From Desulfobacula toluolica Tol2 (GTDB taxonomy: Bacteria; Desulfobacterota; Desulfobacteria; Desulfobacterales; Desulfobacteraceae): a stretch of DNA of 64,000 bases. A program made the position numbers and the translations under genes. Shown here piece after piece: positions 61,968 to 64,000 of the stretch. The notes beneath the pieces were generated by a model. The model was not told where the DNA came from and made no database searches. It saw nothing but the letters and a program-made list of their open reading frames with translations. The stretch spans positions 1,500,578 to 1,564,577 of the forward strand of contig NC_018645.1 of the NCBI RefSeq assembly GCF_000307105.1, given 5' to 3'. Each line of letters begins with the position of its first letter. Positions within the stretch are counted from its first letter, which is position 1.

Positions 61968-63896
61968 TTATTTTACCTGGTTTCCCGGCACAATTTTTTT
62001 GTCAAAACCGGACAGCACAAGCTTTTTTTTGTTGTTGGCGGCAAGGATCATCCCCTGGGAAAGTTCTCCCATAAGTTTTGCTTCTTTCAAGTTTGCAACA
62101 ACAATCACCTGTTTGCCTACGATCTGTTCGGGTGTATAGTCCTTTGCAATTCCTGCAATGACCTGCCGCACCTCAGCACCAAGATCCACCTGAAGCTTTA
62201 ATAGCTTGTTGGATTTTTCAATTTTCTCAGCCTTTACAACGGTTCCTGTCCTTAAATCAATTTTTGCAAAATCATCAATTGTGATTTCTTTTTTTAATGC
62301 CGGTTTAAAAGACTTGGTGGCTGCAACAGTTTCTTTGGGGGGGATTTTATCCGTATCAATTCTTGGAAACAATATCCCGGGTTTTTCTACCAGTGTTCCT
62401 GGTTTGATCTGTCCCCATGAAGCTGTTTCTTCCAGGGTGTAAAATCCGTTTTCCTTTTTTGCCATGCAAAGGGTTTTTTGCATTTTATAGGATGTGTCAG
62501 GCATAATAGGATAAATCAGGCAGGAAACAACCCGTAACCCCTCGATCAGGTTATACAGAACCGTTGCAAGAACAGGGGTGTTGGCTTCATCCTTGGCCAG
62601 AGCCCAGGGTTCATTGGTATCAATATATTTATTCATGATGCTGATAAATTGCCAGACAGCTCCCACGCCTTTATGGAATTCACACACGGCCATGGCTTGT
62701 TCAAAAGCATCAATGGCAGTTTTTGCATCAGATTCCAGGGACAGGGATTTTTTTTGTTCGATTTGCAGGTCCAATCCTTTTACCTCGCCATTGAAATAGC
62801 GATGGGTCATGGAAAGGATTCTTGAAAAAACATTTCCAAGATCATTTGCAAGGTCTGAGTTGATTCTTGAGACAATAGTTTCCTCTGTGAAATTTGCATC
62901 CAGGCCAAAGACCATTTCCCTCATGAGAAAATATCTGAAAGAATCCACGCCGTACTGCGCCGTCACCTGAACAGGATCTGTGACATTACCGATGCTTTTG
63001 GACATTTTGCTGCCTTTGACATTCCAGAACCCGTGAACATTCAAGCCATTATAAATCGGTATTCCAGCAGCTTTGAGCATGATGGGCCAGTAAATCCCGT
63101 GGGGCTTGATAATGTCTTTTGCCACAAAATGGCGGGTTGTGGGCCAGAATTTTTTGAACCGCTCACCATCAGGGTATTCCAGTGCTGAAATATAATTTAC
63201 AAGGGCGTCAAACCAGACATAGGTGACATAATCTTCGTCAAAGGGCAGGGTTATCCCCCATGTCAGCCGGGATTTCGGTCTTGAAATGCAAAGGTCTTCC
63301 AGGGGTTCCTTTAAAAAAGAAAGAATTTCATTTTTGTACTGGGCAGGCCGGATAAAATCAGGATTGGTTTTAATGTGATTGATGAGCCATTCCTGGTATT
63401 TGCTCATTTTGAAAAAATAATTGGATTCTTTTATAATCTCGGGTGCGGTTCCATGATCCGGGCATTTGCCGTCCACAAGTTCCCTTTCCTGGTAAAAGCG
63501 TTCACATCCAAAACAATACAGTCCCTCATAGCTTGAAAAATAGATATCTCCTGACTCATAAATTTTTGACAGAACCTTTTTGACCACTTGAATATGATTT
63601 GGATCTGTTGTTCTGATAAATCGGTTGTTTTTAATGTTTAATACAGGCAATAAATCCTGAAACAGCTTGCTGATTATGTCGGCATACTCTTTTGGTGTTG
63701 TTTGCCTGGCTTTTGCCGCCTGGACAATCTTGTCCCCATGTTCATCGGTTCCGGTTAAAAAAAAGGTGTCATGGTTATCCATCTGCTTGAATCGTGTTGC
63801 AACATCAGCGCAGATGGAGGTGTAGGCATGACCCAGATGGGGTTTTGCATTGACATAATATATGGGGGTTGTAAAATATTGCTTTTGAGTGTTCAT
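61968..63896 (-). CDS. metG: Methionyl-tRNA synthetase with C-terminal tRNA-binding domain
   Basis: A 642-aa MetRS. HIGH appears as NAKPHLGHAYTS and KMSKS as GSKMSKSIGN. Zinc-knuckle cysteines are in LYCFGCERFYQ with GKCPDHG. The C-terminal 110 residues form the dimerising tRNA-binding domain (IDLRTGTVVKAEKI and LGELSQGMILAA-like sequence). It charges tRNA-Met. The ATG overlaps the stop of the upstream RicT-type gene (ATGA). Confidence 0.97.
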   Translation of the reverse strand: MNTQKQYFTTPIYYVNAKPHLGHAYTSICADVATRFKQMDNHDTFFLTGTDEHGDKIVQAAKARQTTPKEYADIISKLFQDLLPVLNIKNNRFIRTTDPNHIQVVKKVLSKIYESGDIYFSSYEGLYCFGCERFYQERELVDGKCPDHGTAPEIIKESNYFFKMSKYQEWLINHIKTNPDFIRPAQYKNEILSFLKEPLEDLCISRPKSRLTWGITLPFDEDYVTYVWFDALVNYISALEYPDGERFKKFWPTTRHFVAKDIIKPHGIYWPIMLKAAGIPIYNGLNVHGFWNVKGSKMSKSIGNVTDPVQVTAQYGVDSFRYFLMREMVFGLDANFTEETIVSRINSDLANDLGNVFSRILSMTHRYFNGEVKGLDLQIEQKKSLSLESDAKTAIDAFEQAMAVCEFHKGVGAVWQFISIMNKYIDTNEPWALAKDEANTPVLATVLYNLIEGLRVVSCLIYPIMPDTSYKMQKTLCMAKKENGFYTLEETASWGQIKPGTLVEKPGILFPRIDTDKIPPKETVAATKSFKPALKKEITIDDFAKIDLRTGTVVKAEKIEKSNKLLKLQVDLGAEVRQVIAGIAKDYTPEQIVGKQVIVVANLKEAKLMGELSQGMILAANNKKKLVLSGFDKKIVPGNQVK

Positions 63897-64000
63897 TGTC
63901 GGGTAGATCCTGTTTTTGAGTTATTCAGTTGCCGTATGGTTTTTTCTATTTCAGTATTATCCTCTAAACGAATGGTGATACTTTCTTTTAAAACATTCTG
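63893..64000 (-). CDS. ricT: PSP1/RicT-family protein (partial, C-terminus only)
   Basis: The last 35 residues before the stop contain QNVLKESITIRLEDNTEIEK, which resembles the C-terminal PSP1 domain end of RicT-like proteins (NVLKE-x-VTVRLEDGTE). The gene lies directly upstream of metG with overlapping stop and start codons, the usual order in deltaproteobacteria. The N-terminal part lies outside the window. Confidence 0.65.
   Translation of the reverse strand, partial: QNVLKESITIRLEDNTEIEKTIRQLNNSKTGSTRQ

Overview
The window reads as chromosomal DNA of an anaerobic, AT-leaning deltaproteobacterium of the Desulfobacterota, most likely a marine Desulfobacteraceae-type sulfate reducer. This is inferred from gene content: a 2-oxoacid:ferredoxin oxidoreductase, two corrinoid/Fe-S reductive dehalogenase homologues, several NtrC-type sigma-54 regulators, a PEP-CTERM protein, a ModABC-type oxyanion importer and a bacterial archaemetzincin. 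No rRNA gene or CRISPR array was seen. The only tRNA trace is a 3' fragment.

Layout. 1-6.1 kb is a mobile or defence-type island: Rha and ORF6N phage-type proteins, a HigB/HigA-like toxin-antitoxin pair plus an orphan antidote, an XRE protein, a Fic AMP-transferase homologue, a serine recombinase, small phage-like genes, an AT-rich repeat region and a tRNA 3' end that could be an attachment site. 6.1-10.3 kb is a graveyard with one intact HipBA-type pair among remnants of a BBE-type oxidase, a sigma-54 regulator, an HsdS subunit and a RhuM protein. 10.4-20.3 kb holds CreD, a TPR-methyltransferase and two adjoining giant multi-pass membrane proteins of unknown function (1516 and 815 aa).

20.4-31.6 kb is the most striking region. 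A GAF/sigma-54 regulator is divergent from a run of 12 genes: a membrane-tethered DUF59 (SufT-like) protein, a DsbD/SafE-like membrane protein, two reductive dehalogenase homologues with three N-terminal membrane helices instead of a Tat signal, small membrane proteins, an internally duplicated 12-helix permease, and three membrane-anchored Fe-S proteins. Together they look like a self-contained membrane system for organohalide (or related) reduction, with its own regulator, redox and Fe-S maturation helpers, transporter and electron-transfer proteins.

31.7-50.6 kb is mostly housekeeping: a SurA/PpiC-type isomerase, a U32 protein with a 12-bp tandem repeat, EfpL, ThiM/ThiD, a cyclophilin, SurE, ArfB, methyltransferases, KorA with a KorB-gamma fusion, a LysE exporter, ModABC and a PEP-CTERM protein. 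51-56.6 kb is a two-component cluster (NtrC-type regulator and PAS histidine kinase) enclosing an archaemetzincin and two paralogous GcvH-like proteins, each with two identically spaced four-cysteine motifs. 56.6-64 kb holds a 1236-aa GlmS-like protein, a penicillin-binding transpeptidase, MetG and the end of a RicT/PSP1 gene.

A non-coding observation cuts across the window: a roughly 90-nt element with two potential hairpins, the second followed by a T-rich tract, recurs at least six times upstream of unrelated genes and always in the orientation of a downstream gene.
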